64,000 nt of DNA, taken from assembly GCF_014639075.1 (NCBI RefSeq), contig NZ_BMFS01000013.1:1-64000 (forward strand), written 5' to 3'. The stretch is from Glycocaulis albus (GTDB lineage: Bacteria; Pseudomonadota; Alphaproteobacteria; Caulobacterales; Maricaulaceae). Each line of letters starts with the position of its first letter. Position 1 is the stretch's first letter. A program made the translations under genes and the position numbers. This document shows, piece after piece, positions 53,947 to 62,745 of this stretch. Below the pieces are notes generated by a model. The model did no database searches, was not told the origin of the DNA, and worked only from the letters and a program-made list of their open reading frames with translations.

Positions 53947-55022
53947 TCCCTGATCCCCGCCCGGGCATTCTCGATATCAATCCTTACAAGCCCGGACTTC
54001 CGGCGCCGGCCGGGGCGGTGAAACTGTCCTCGAACGAGAACCCGCTCGGCTGCAGCGAAAACGCCGCGCGTGCCTTCACGCAATCCGCTGCAAAACTGCA
54101 TGTCTACCCGGACGGCAGCGTCACACGGCTGCGTGAGGCGATCGGCAAGGCAGAAGGCATAGACCCGGCACGCATAGTCTGCGGTGCGGGCTCAGATGAA
54201 ATCCTGCAGCTGATCGGGCGGGCCTGGCTCGGCGCAGACGACGTAGTTCTGCAAAGCCAGTACGGGTTTCTGGTCTATCGCCTCGTCGCCATGCAGAGCG
54301 GGGCGAACATTGTCAGCGCGCCGGAGACCGGCCATCGCACCGATGTCGATGCCATGCTGGAGGCCGCCGCAGAGCACAAGCCGCGTATTGTTTTTCTCGC
54401 CAACCCGAACAACCCGACCGGCACCTGGGTGCCGCGTGATGATATCATCCGGCTGCGCGAAGGGCTGGCTGATGACTGTCTTCTGGTACTCGACGCCGCC
54501 TATGGCGAATTTGTCGACGATCCCGAGTTTGAATCCGGCATGGGTCTGGTTGACCGCTATGACAATATCATCGTCACGCGCACCTTCTCCAAGATACACG
54601 GGCTTGCCGGCCTGCGCCTGGGCTGGGCCTATGCGCGCGAAGAGGTCATCGGCATTCTCAATCGCGTGCGCGGGCCCTTCAATGTCAGCGTACCCGCCGT
54701 TGAAGCCGGCATAGAAGCCATCGCCGATACCGGCTTCATCACCCGCTCGAAAGAGCATAATGCGCGCTGGGTGGATTTCCTGACCCAGCATTTGCGCGGC
54801 GCGGGCCTGGAGGTCACGCCGTCGGTGTGCAATTTCGTGCTGGTCCACTTCCCCTCAACGCCCGGAAAGACCGCGGACGAGGCCAACAGCTTCCTGACCG
54901 CCAAGGGGCTTATCGTTCGCGATGTAAAGCCCTATGGCCTGCCGGACGCGCTGCGCATTTCCATCGGCCTTGACGACGAGAACCGCCGCGTCGCTGACGC
55001 GCTGGCCGAGTTTATGGGTTAG
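53943..55022 (+). CDS. hisC: Histidinol-phosphate aminotransferase
   Basis: PLP-dependent aminotransferase of histidine synthesis; some relatives act on aromatic amino acids. The 359-aa class II aminotransferase has KLSSNENPLGCS near the N terminus, FLANPNNPTGTW, LDAAYGEF and the catalytic lysine in TRTFSKIHGLAGLRLGW. In many alphaproteobacteria a prephenate/arogenate dehydrogenase gene follows; here the next gene is the convergent DUF2125 gene, with an 11-nt overlap. It is coupled to the methyltransferase upstream by ATGA. Confidence 0.92.
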   Translation: MIPDPRPGILDINPYKPGLPAPAGAVKLSSNENPLGCSENAARAFTQSAAKLHVYPDGSVTRLREAIGKAEGIDPARIVCGAGSDEILQLIGRAWLGADDVVLQSQYGFLVYRLVAMQSGANIVSAPETGHRTDVDAMLEAAAEHKPRIVFLANPNNPTGTWVPRDDIIRLREGLADDCLLVLDAAYGEFVDDPEFESGMGLVDRYDNIIVTRTFSKIHGLAGLRLGWAYAREEVIGILNRVRGPFNVSVPAVEAGIEAIADTGFITRSKEHNARWVDFLTQHLRGAGLEVTPSVCNFVLVHFPSTPGKTADEANSFLTAKGLIVRDVKPYGLPDALRISIGLDDENRRVADALAEFMG

Positions 55023-56121
55023 CTGCCGGGAGCTCGTCCGTACCAGGCAATTCCGGCGCGGAGGGAAGGTGACCGGTCAGAGGTCCGGCCTCGCCTATGC
55101 GCACCGGACCGAGAAAAATGCCCCCCTGCTGGAAACGGAAAGGCAGGGCGACGCCTTGGTCGCGGCGCGGCGCCATCATCAGGGCAAGGCGTAGGGCCTC
55201 GCCGTCGCTGGTGCTCACCACGCCGCCGGTCACAAGGGCAGCCACAAGGCTTTCCGGTTCCGTGACCATGACCGACAGCCGCCCTTCAGGGCGCAGCAGG
55301 GCATCGACGCCCATCGCCCCTTCGCCGCCCAGCCGGGCATTGCCCCATTGCAGCTCCGCCATCGCGATCTCTGCCCGGCCTCCACTCTCGCTCCAGCTTG
55401 CCAGATTCGCGTCGGCCGCAAGCGCACTCCATTGCGACAGTGTGGTGTCGGTGCGCATCAGTTCGATGCGCCGGCCGAAGGCACCGACCGTTCGCTCATC
55501 GAGCTGGTCAGGGCCGAACTCGAACCCGCGGATTTCGAGGCGGATGCGCATCAGGTCTTCAGCCGCCACCTCGCTGGAGAGGACCAGCTGGTCGAGGGTT
55601 TCAACCAGGACCTCGCCGCTTTCGCGTGCGGTCAGGCGGAACTCTTCCAGCTCGGCCCCCGCCCTCACGGTTCCAGCCCGCCCTGATGCCAGGCTGATGC
55701 GCGCGCGTGCAGCCGTGGCCAGCAATGCCTGTGTCTCGTCCTCGCCCTCGAAGTCTATCTCGGCGGGGCTGGCGAAAGCGACGATCCAGTGAGAGAGATT
55801 ATAGGGCAGGGCACTCGCGGACAGTTCGGGCATTGCCATGCGCCAGCCGCCATCCTCCGGCGGAGCGATGATTTCCGGATTTCGCGCTGTTACCGTGAAC
55901 CGGAACGGAAACCCCCCGACGGACAGACGGTCATGGGCAATCGCATAGCCTTCGCTCTCGCGTTGCTCGATCCAGTTTAGCGCCGTAGCGCGGATTTCAG
56001 CCGACATCCACAGCCAGTAACCGCCATACGCGGCGGCAAGAACACCAAACGCCGCAAAGGGCACGATCAGGCCAAGGCGTGAACGGCGGTCAGGAGCTGG
56101 TGTGCTGAAATCCCGGATCAT
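55012..56121 (-). CDS. DUF2125 envelope protein
   Basis: A 369-aa exported protein of the alphaproteobacterial DUF2125 family. A single N-terminal transmembrane anchor (about residues 16-37) is followed by a mostly beta-rich periplasmic domain, with the family opening RATALNWIEQRESEGYAIAHDRLSVGGFPFRF. No known biochemical function. It overlaps the acyltransferase gene by 4 nt (ATGA) and hisC (convergent) by 11 nt. Confidence 0.85.
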   Translation of the reverse strand: MIRDFSTPAPDRRSRLGLIVPFAAFGVLAAAYGGYWLWMSAEIRATALNWIEQRESEGYAIAHDRLSVGGFPFRFTVTARNPEIIAPPEDGGWRMAMPELSASALPYNLSHWIVAFASPAEIDFEGEDETQALLATAARARISLASGRAGTVRAGAELEEFRLTARESGEVLVETLDQLVLSSEVAAEDLMRIRLEIRGFEFGPDQLDERTVGAFGRRIELMRTDTTLSQWSALAADANLASWSESGGRAEIAMAELQWGNARLGGEGAMGVDALLRPEGRLSVMVTEPESLVAALVTGGVVSTSDGEALRLALMMAPRRDQGVALPFRFQQGGIFLGPVRIGEAGPLTGHLPSAPELPGTDELPAANP

Positions 56122-56846
56122 GCGGACGCGTTTCCTTGCGGTGGTTCTAGCAAAGCCATGGAGGCTGTCTCGATGCGCGTTTCCAGCTCCCCCATGAACC
56201 GGGCGCGCGGCAGGCCCGCCGGTATGGGCGGCAGAAACTCGATGATGATGGTACCCGGCTTGCGTACAAAGCCTGAAGGCGGCCAGTAAAGCCCCGAATT
56301 GAGCGCTACCGGAACGCAGGGCACGTCCATGGCGCCGTACAGCCCGGCAACGCCCGGCTTGTAGCTTTCGGCCTCGCCGGGCTTCACGCGCGTACCTTGC
56401 GGGAAGATGACGACCTGCCGGCCTTCATGGGCGCGCTCGCGTGCCGCTCGCAGCATGGCCTTGAGCGCGCTTGCACCAGCAGAGCGGTCGACAGCCACAT
56501 TCTTGAGCTTCATCGCATACCAGCCGAAGAAGGGCAGGTATTTGAGTTCCTTTTTCAGGATGATCGCCGGATCGGGCAATATGTGCCAGAAGGCCAGCGT
56601 CTCGAACATGGACTGGTGCTTGGAGGCAACCAGAGCCGGGCCCTGCGGTATGTGCTCTGCTCCGCGCACCTCGAAGCGTATCCCGCACAGCGCGCGCAAT
56701 CCGCCAAAGACCAGCCGGCGATAAACTGCAAAACAACCGCGCGCCCAGGTGCGCGGACCCAGTAGCAGGGGCGAGCACAACAACCCCATCACCGCCATCA
56801 GGCCGTACATCCAGACGACGAAAACTGCAGAACCGATGACGTGCAC
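56118..56846 (-). CDS. PlsC-type lysophospholipid acyltransferase
   Basis: A 242-aa membrane-associated acyltransferase, most likely a 1-acyl-glycerol-3-phosphate acyltransferase-like enzyme. Hydrophobic segment at residues 3-30. The acyl-CoA/ACP site is ASKHQSMFET, an HX4E variant of the HX4D motif, and the phosphate-binding motif is FPQGTRVKPGE. The GTG at 56846 is used because upstream frame lies in the YdcF-like gene. It is between YdcF and DUF2125 genes, coupled to DUF2125. Confidence 0.88.
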   Translation of the reverse strand: MHVIGSAVFVVWMYGLMAVMGLLCSPLLLGPRTWARGCFAVYRRLVFGGLRALCGIRFEVRGAEHIPQGPALVASKHQSMFETLAFWHILPDPAIILKKELKYLPFFGWYAMKLKNVAVDRSAGASALKAMLRAARERAHEGRQVVIFPQGTRVKPGEAESYKPGVAGLYGAMDVPCVPVALNSGLYWPPSGFVRKPGTIIIEFLPPIPAGLPRARFMGELETRIETASMALLEPPQGNASA

Positions 56847-56890
56847 GCTGACCTGTCCTGAAAAACCTGCCTGCGGGTTTCTAGAGGCAG

Positions 56891-57478
56891 TTATGCCGCG
56901 CCGCCAAGGGGGGCGCGCACCGTTTCGCGGGCATAGACGGCGGAATACTTCAGATACTCCTGCAGCCAGCGCCGTGCCGCGCGCGTGCTTGTCCACGGCG
57001 GCGGCGTGGCGACGCCATGCGGTATCAGCTCGCGCTCCGGCATCGCCGCCTTCAGTTCGAGAAGAGCGCGCGGCATGTGGAAGTCCGATGTAACGATAAG
57101 CAGCCGCTGATAGCCGTTCGTGCTGGCCCAGCGTGCCGTTTCCTCCGCATTGCCTATGGTGTTGGCGGCTTCGACCCCGATATCGACACAGCAATCGAAA
57201 AGCTCGGGCGGCGCGCCGGCGGCGGCGCGGATGGCATTCATGGTCACTTCCGGATTGCCCCCGGAAATGAGCAGTCGCTCGCCATGCCCCTGCGCGAGCA
57301 CCGACACGCCTGTTGCCACCCTGCCCTCACCACCGGTCAGCGCAACGATGGCGTCGGCGCTGCCGGGCACATCGCTAACGTGGGACATGCCGGCGCGGAC
57401 AAACAGGGCGAAGCCGGCGGCCGCCGCGATAACCAGGGCAAACGCCGCAAAGCGGATAAAGGAGAAGGCGGCTTTCAT
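56891..57478 (-). CDS. YdcF/SanA-like DUF218 membrane protein
   Basis: A 195-aa protein with one N-terminal membrane helix (residues 7-27) and a DUF218 domain. Landmarks are DAIVALTGGEGRV, ERLLISGGNPEVT, VEAANTIGNAEETARWAS, and LLIVTSDFHMPRALLELKAAMPE. Family members are linked to envelope integrity or unidentified nucleotide/sugar chemistry. It lies 44 nt upstream of the acyltransferase gene and 92 nt downstream of ftsX. Confidence 0.85.
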   Translation of the reverse strand: MKAAFSFIRFAAFALVIAAAAGFALFVRAGMSHVSDVPGSADAIVALTGGEGRVATGVSVLAQGHGERLLISGGNPEVTMNAIRAAAGAPPELFDCCVDIGVEAANTIGNAEETARWASTNGYQRLLIVTSDFHMPRALLELKAAMPERELIPHGVATPPPWTSTRAARRWLQEYLKYSAVYARETVRAPLGGAA

Positions 57479-57570
57479 CGTCGGCGTCTCTCCTGCTCAT
57501 CCCGGCGCGGTCCGTGCAGCGCCGGTAATAGACTATGGCCCCCGCAAGGCCCCCTGCCAATTGGGTCCGT

Positions 57571-58461
57571 TCACGGCCAGCGCGCCTTTAGTCCCGAAGC
57601 TACCGTAAGCCGCGCCGCAATGGCGGATATAAGCCCGGACGCAAAAGCGGCCACCGGCACGATGAGCACGACGCCCCAGCCCGGCGCAAGGCTGGGCAGG
57701 AAGAACAGCGATGCAGCGCTGCCGCCCGCAAGGTTCAGGGCCGCCGCGGCCAGAAGCGCCAGCACCGACCCTGCCGTCCCGGCCTTCAGGCCGAGCATGA
57801 AAAAGCGTTCCTGGAAAAGGGCGGTGATAAACCGGTCAGGTGCGCCCACAAGGTGAAGCGCCTCGGCCACGTCCCGGCGCATCGACAGCGCGGCGCGCGC
57901 CGCGAACACAATGACGGCTGCGGCTGCCCCGCACACAAGCACCACCAGGGCGATGGCGAAATAGCGCACCGTGGCAGAGGCGCGGGCAATCGCTCCGGCC
58001 CATAGCCGGTTATCATCAACCACCACCCGGTAGGGGGCGTCCGCAAACAGCGCATCCACCGCGCCGGGCGCGGGCCGGTTTTCAGGGTCAATCTGAAGTG
58101 TGACAAGGCGTGGCAGCGGGAAATCATCCGGCAATGACGTATTGCCCAGCCATGGACGAAGCAGGGCCATGGAAGCGCTGCGCGAACGAACCTCGGCACT
58201 GATGACCCCTGGAAGGCCCGATGCCAGCGTGCCGGCCTGCTGAGCGGCTGCATCACCATCGCCATCCTCGCCGGGCAGCACCTGCAATGTCATCTCCGAG
58301 GCCAGCTGGTCGGACCATCCGCCCGCCGCCTGCCAGGCGCCGGCTGCGCCTATCACCGACAGACAGGCCAGGAAGACAAGAATCGCGCACACCGCCAGCA
58401 GTGGCAGGTCGCGCCCGGCCTCGGGCGGCAATAGCGGGGCAGATCGGCGCGATTTCGTCAT
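57571..58461 (-). CDS. ftsX: FtsX-type permease of the FtsEX complex
   Basis: A 296-aa membrane protein with an N-terminal cytosolic tail, helix 1 (about 18-40), a large periplasmic loop (residues ~42-165), then three helices (about 168-192, 215-240 and 260-285). With FtsE it forms an ABC-type transmembrane complex that activates cell-wall hydrolases at division. The first stretch MTKSRRSAPLLPPEAGRDLP and the periplasmic loop are typical of the alphaproteobacterial form. The ftsE stop overlaps its ATG by 4 nt. Confidence 0.85.
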   Translation of the reverse strand: MTKSRRSAPLLPPEAGRDLPLLAVCAILVFLACLSVIGAAGAWQAAGGWSDQLASEMTLQVLPGEDGDGDAAAQQAGTLASGLPGVISAEVRSRSASMALLRPWLGNTSLPDDFPLPRLVTLQIDPENRPAPGAVDALFADAPYRVVVDDNRLWAGAIARASATVRYFAIALVVLVCGAAAAVIVFAARAALSMRRDVAEALHLVGAPDRFITALFQERFFMLGLKAGTAGSVLALLAAAALNLAGGSAASLFFLPSLAPGWGVVLIVPVAAFASGLISAIAARLTVASGLKARWP

Positions 58462-59180
58462 GCGCTCCTCGCCCGGCGGTTGAGTTTTCCATCGGCCAGT
58501 TCGAGCACGGGCGCGTTCACCGAGCGTATAAGTCCGATATCATGGCTGGCGATCAACACGGTCGTGCCCAGACGGTTCAGTTCGACGAACAGGCGCAGAA
58601 GCCGCCTTGCCATCTCCGGATCGACATTGCCCGTCGGCTCGTCGGCGATGAGGATTTCGGGCCGGCTGACAACAGCCCGGGCAATGGCCGCCCGCTGCTG
58701 CTCACCGCCTGAAAGGGTAGGGGGCAGGGCATCGACCCTGTGACCCAGCCCCACCCAGTTGAGCAATTCCACAATGTCTTCGCCATACTGGCGCATATTC
58801 TGCCCGGCGACGCGCAAGGGCAGGGCCACATTGTCAAATACGCTCAAATGCTGGAGCAGGCGGAAATCCTGGAACACGACACCGATACGCCGCCGGAAGG
58901 CGGGCAAGGCACTGCGCTCCATCGCCGTGGTATCCTCGCCGAACAGAGAGACCAGGCCGCGCGAGGGCCGTTCGGCCAGATATATCAGCCGTAACAGGGA
59001 GGTTTTGCCCGCCCCGGACGGTCCGGTCAGAAACTGGAAACTTCCACGCGGTAAATCAAAGGAAATGTCACTTAACACTTCCGGCCCGCGCCCGTAGCGC
59101 ATGCCGACATTGTCAAAGCGGACAGCGGCAGCCGTTCCGGTCTCGTCTGTCAGGCTACTGGCTTTGGACGGCTGATCCAT
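58458..59180 (-). CDS. ftsE: FtsE ATP-binding subunit of FtsEX
   Basis: A 240-aa ABC ATPase. Walker A is GPSGAGKTSLL, the signature LSGGEQQRAAIARA, Walker B ILIADEPTG and the switch His in ASHDIGLI. The gene precedes ftsX with a 4-nt ATGA overlap, the normal order. The ATG at 59180 (MDQPSKASS) is preferred; the longer frame from 59255 overlaps the zinc-ribbon promoter. FtsE drives the FtsX-linked activation of amidases in division. Confidence 0.94.
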   Translation of the reverse strand: MDQPSKASSLTDETGTAAAVRFDNVGMRYGRGPEVLSDISFDLPRGSFQFLTGPSGAGKTSLLRLIYLAERPSRGLVSLFGEDTTAMERSALPAFRRRIGVVFQDFRLLQHLSVFDNVALPLRVAGQNMRQYGEDIVELLNWVGLGHRVDALPPTLSGGEQQRAAIARAVVSRPEILIADEPTGNVDPEMARRLLRLFVELNRLGTTVLIASHDIGLIRSVNAPVLELADGKLNRRARSA

Positions 59181-59293
59181 AAGGCTGGCGTGTCCGGAGT
59201 GTCGCGGTTTGGAAGGCTGGAGCGAACAGGTGTTACTCCCGCATACGGGAGGCAAGCGAATCTGACTATGCAGGAGATGAGAGGTCGGCGTCC

Positions 59294-59992
59294 ATGATCG
59301 TTACCTGCCCAAGCTGCGAGACCCGTTACCGGGTTGATCCCGAAGCTATCGCCCTGAGAAAGGGGCGGGTGCGGTGTGCTGCCTGCGGCCATGGATGGAA
59401 AGCAGACGAGGAAGCGCTCACGCTTGAGGAACCGGCCCGCCCGACCTTGCGCAAGGAAGCGCCTGCCGCAGATGCTGCGCCAAAACCTGTGGGCGGTATC
59501 GAAGCGGTAAAGCCCCACGAAGTGGTACGCAAGCGCGCAGAGACCCGCCGCCAGCGCAGCCGGCAGACCGTGGAAGGGGCCGGCTGGGCCGTGGTCGCGG
59601 CTTGCTGTATTGTGCTGCTGGGCTCGGCCTGGCTGTTCCGGGTGGATATTGTCGACACCTTCCCGCGCGCCGCGAGCGCCTATGCCGCCATTGGCGTGCC
59701 CGTCAACCCGCACGGGCTGGAAGTGCGTGATTTGCGGGCCGGGCCGTCCGGTGACGAAGAGGGCGCACTCGTCATTGAAGGCGTTGTCGTGAACACAACA
59801 GGTCGTGACCGGCCGACCTTGCCGTTGCGCGCCGTGATCACAGGTGAAGACGGCGCGGTTCTTGTCGAATGGGTGGTCATGCTCGATTCGCTGAGCCTGC
59901 CCGCGCGCGGCGAGGAGAGTTTCCGCTCTGTGCTCAGCGATCCGCCTGAAGGCGCCGCGGAGCTTGAAGTCCTGTTCGCAGCTGACGACTAG
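59294..59992 (+). CDS. MJ0042-type zinc-ribbon membrane protein
   Basis: A 232-aa protein with an N-terminal zinc ribbon (CPSCETRYRVDP...RCAACGHGW, four cysteines), an intermediate Lys/Arg/Pro-rich linker, one membrane helix (about residues 96-116), and a C-terminal DUF3426-like beta domain. In alphaproteobacteria this type sits beside ftsE. Function unknown; possible regulator or scaffold. Its stop overlaps with that of TIGR02302 by 4 nt (CTAG). Confidence 0.85.
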   Translation: MIVTCPSCETRYRVDPEAIALRKGRVRCAACGHGWKADEEALTLEEPARPTLRKEAPAADAAPKPVGGIEAVKPHEVVRKRAETRRQRSRQTVEGAGWAVVAACCIVLLGSAWLFRVDIVDTFPRAASAYAAIGVPVNPHGLEVRDLRAGPSGDEEGALVIEGVVVNTTGRDRPTLPLRAVITGEDGAVLVEWVVMLDSLSLPARGEESFRSVLSDPPEGAAELEVLFAADD

Positions 59993-62484
59993 AACCGGTC
60001 CAGCAGACGCTCGATATAGGCGCGTTCTTCAGGCGTAAGTGACCCGTCGCCGGCCCGGCGGCGCAGTTCTTCAAGTATGTCGCGCGCCCGCTGGCGCTCC
60101 ATCTCGGACGGCACCTCGGTGTCCCCGCCCGTGCCGCCGCCATCAGCTTCCCGGCCCAGCGGATCGCGGTCAGCCTGGCCGCGCCCGTTTGCCTCGTTTT
60201 CTGCCTGCAGCCGCTCGGCTGTGTCGGCAGCGCCTTCACGCAGCGCGCTCAACGCCTCATCCTGTGCAGCCAGTGCGCCCTCTCCGTCGCCGCGCTGCAG
60301 GGCGCGGCTGGCTTCGTCCATCTGGCGGGCAGCCTCGTCAAACGCGCGCTCGCCCTCCTCGCTCATCCCGTCAGGCATGTTGTCCAGCAGTTGGCCGAGC
60401 CGCTCGCGCAGCCCGTCCTGCCGTTCGGCCAGCGCGCGGCCCTCCTCACCCTCGCGCCCTTCGGCAAGGTCGCCGGAGCGTGACTGCTCGTATGTCTCGT
60501 CGGTCAGCCCGCGCTGCTCGCCAATTACCTCGCCCAGCTCTTCGAGAGCCTCGCGCAGGGCCCGGCCCAGCGCACTCTCGGCCTGACCCTGCCCGGAGCC
60601 ACCGGCCATGATCTGCATGTTGCGCAAGAGTTCGGCCAGCTGTGCCAGTGCCCGGCGCGCGCCTTCGGTGTCGCCCAGCTCGGTCGCCTCGCGCAGGGCA
60701 TCGAGCAATTCCTGCAGCATGTCCGCGCTCAGATTCATGCCCTGCCCACCCCCGCTGGCGAGCTGGTCCGATTGCAGAGCTTCACGCATCAGCGCCGCGA
60801 TGTAATTACGTGTGGCTTCCTCGAACTGCTCGAAGAGCGCGGCCAGTTCCATCTCGTCGGCGCCGCGCGCCAGCGCATCGGACAGCGCGCGTTCGGCTGC
60901 CCTCAGCGCAGCTTCCGCGTCAGCCAGCGTGCCCAGCTCCGCGCGCAGGGCGATCTGCCAGAGATCTTCCTCCATGTGGTCAAGGTCGCCGATCTCGCGG
61001 GCCCGCCGCACCTGATGCATGGCCGTACGCAGCCCCAGAAAGACGATCCGGTCCGGAAAATGCGCCGATGGCGCATCGCCCAGCGCATCGAGTGCCCGCG
61101 CCAGGCGCTGAACGCCTTGCGGTGCCCGTTCCAGACGCAATTCAGGCTCGTCATCCAGCCACGGCCAGAAAGCGTCTTCCTCATGCCGCTCGGGCGGTCC
61201 TGGATGGGGTGCGTATTCACCGGCCCCTTCAAGGAAAAGGCGGCGTTCATAGGCGACGGCGCGTGCCAGGCCGTCAAGGAAGAGGCGCTGGGGCAGGCGA
61301 AGGTCAATCGGTCCGGTCACGCCGGACTGGCCGGCACCATCGATACCTTCCATCCGGACCAGAACCCGTTCACCGGCAAGGACATGGCGCGCCGTTTCCA
61401 CTGTTGCACGATAGCGGGTGTCCGCGCGGGCAGGCACGACAGCGCCGGGCGGAATGTCGATGACATCCCAGTCATCGTCTGCCGGGTTTGTCCCGTCTCC
61501 CGGATCACGCGCGACTTGCAGCCTGTAGGTTTCCACGCCGTAATCGTCCGTCGCCGTGAACTCCAGTATCAGCCGGCCCTGCCCGTCGCTTTCGGGCTCC
61601 GCCACCAGGGCCAGCCGCGGCGGTGTGTCCTCGGTCACCTGAAGCTCGAGGCGCTCGCGGAACGCGCCGCTGCGTACAAGAATGGTGCTGTCTGCATCCA
61701 GCGTCATACGGAGCTGGTGGACGCCGGGGCCGATTTCCTCAAGGTCCGCCTCGCCGCCTGAAACGCGCGGCGGACGGGCAAGCCCGGTAATGCGGGCGGC
61801 CAGCACGGAACCTTGCGGAATTTGCGCTTCACGGCGCTCGCGCAGGAACAGTACCGGCCGGCCCGTATAGTCAGGGGGCTCAACCCAGAACTCCGCTACG
61901 GCGCGCTCGCCCCCACCGGCAAGAGGCATCGGTGAAAATGCGTCAGACAATCTTACCGCTGCCAGGTCACCGGCATAAAAAAAGGCTGTGGCGAGTACGA
62001 TCACCGCGCTGACCCGAGCGCCATGCTTGTCAAAGCCTGCCCAGGCGGCGCGCGGGCGGCGTGCCCGCGCCGTGCCCAGCGCCTCGCGCATACGGCCTCT
62101 GTGCGCCAGCCAGAGTATGCTCTCGCCGGTCGCCGGCTCGTCTTCCAGGGCTTCGAACGGGCGCCCGTGAAGGCCGCTATCGGCTTCTACCCGCCGCTGG
62201 GCGTCAGCGCGGTCCGGCCAGCGAAAGGCCCGCACCGCAGGTGTGGCGAAGGCCGCGCCCAGTACCAGCAGCCCCAGCGCCAGCAGGGCGCGCCAGGGAT
62301 CGCCCATTTGCTCGATGAGCCCGGCGAGCGACAGCGTCGCGTACACGGCCAGCATGGCCAGCGGGCCGGCAAGGACCGGCGCGGCGCGCTCCCACAAAAG
62401 GGCGAGGCGGGCAAGGAAGACGGGCAAGGGTTTCATCGCGTTGGCGAGCCTAACGCGCCAGCCTGCCACGCGCATCCGTGACAT
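59989..62484 (-). CDS. TIGR02302 (DUF4175) family large membrane protein
   Basis: An 831-aa envelope protein. N-terminal transmembrane helices (about residues 25-90) and another near 170-190 lead into a large periplasmic region: beta-rich section with repeated GxxDDY-type segments (FTATDDYGVETYRLQVA), then a long helical, Gln/Glu/Arg-rich C-terminal part (EELLDALREATELGDTEGARRALAQLAEL). Function unknown; widely conserved in alphaproteobacteria next to argH and ftsE. The ATG at 62484 gives 831 aa; an ATG at 62436 (MKPLPVF) is an equally plausible start. No site is convincing for either. Confidence 0.85.
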   Translation of the reverse strand: MSRMRVAGWRVRLANAMKPLPVFLARLALLWERAAPVLAGPLAMLAVYATLSLAGLIEQMGDPWRALLALGLLVLGAAFATPAVRAFRWPDRADAQRRVEADSGLHGRPFEALEDEPATGESILWLAHRGRMREALGTARARRPRAAWAGFDKHGARVSAVIVLATAFFYAGDLAAVRLSDAFSPMPLAGGGERAVAEFWVEPPDYTGRPVLFLRERREAQIPQGSVLAARITGLARPPRVSGGEADLEEIGPGVHQLRMTLDADSTILVRSGAFRERLELQVTEDTPPRLALVAEPESDGQGRLILEFTATDDYGVETYRLQVARDPGDGTNPADDDWDVIDIPPGAVVPARADTRYRATVETARHVLAGERVLVRMEGIDGAGQSGVTGPIDLRLPQRLFLDGLARAVAYERRLFLEGAGEYAPHPGPPERHEEDAFWPWLDDEPELRLERAPQGVQRLARALDALGDAPSAHFPDRIVFLGLRTAMHQVRRAREIGDLDHMEEDLWQIALRAELGTLADAEAALRAAERALSDALARGADEMELAALFEQFEEATRNYIAALMREALQSDQLASGGGQGMNLSADMLQELLDALREATELGDTEGARRALAQLAELLRNMQIMAGGSGQGQAESALGRALREALEELGEVIGEQRGLTDETYEQSRSGDLAEGREGEEGRALAERQDGLRERLGQLLDNMPDGMSEEGERAFDEAARQMDEASRALQRGDGEGALAAQDEALSALREGAADTAERLQAENEANGRGQADRDPLGREADGGGTGGDTEVPSEMERQRARDILEELRRRAGDGSLTPEERAYIERLLDRF

Positions 62485-62516
62485 GCATCAGAACACACGC
62501 GGGTGAACGGTGCTGC

Positions 62517-62741
62517 CTACTCGTCGTCGAACGGGTCATCACCGGGCATGCGGGGCAGGCGTTGCTCCGGGCGTTCCTCGTCCAGCACGCTGTCATCCTC
62601 GCCGGGCGCGCCGTCCTGAACGGGTATGTCCTCGGGATTGCCCCAAAGCGGACCGGGACGCTCCAGCGCGCCGCGATTGCCACAGGCTGCAAGCCCGGTG
62701 GCCGCAATACACGCTGCAAGGGTCAGGGTTTTCGAAATCAT
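62517..62741 (-). CDS. Small LptM-like lipoprotein
   Basis: A 74-aa lipoprotein: signal segment at residues 4-19 and lipobox LAACGNRG (Cys20). The sequence after the lipobox, GNRGALERPGPLW, resembles the short conserved N terminus of LptM/YifL-type lipoproteins encoded next to argH. The remaining 50 residues are acidic and proline-rich (PGEDDSVLDEERPEQR). LptM assists LptD folding in enterics; transfer of that role is uncertain. It lies between argH (4 nt) and the TIGR02302 gene. Confidence 0.7.
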   Translation of the reverse strand: MISKTLTLAACIAATGLAACGNRGALERPGPLWGNPEDIPVQDGAPGEDDSVLDEERPEQRLPRMPGDDPFDDE

Positions 62742-62745
62742 GTGA

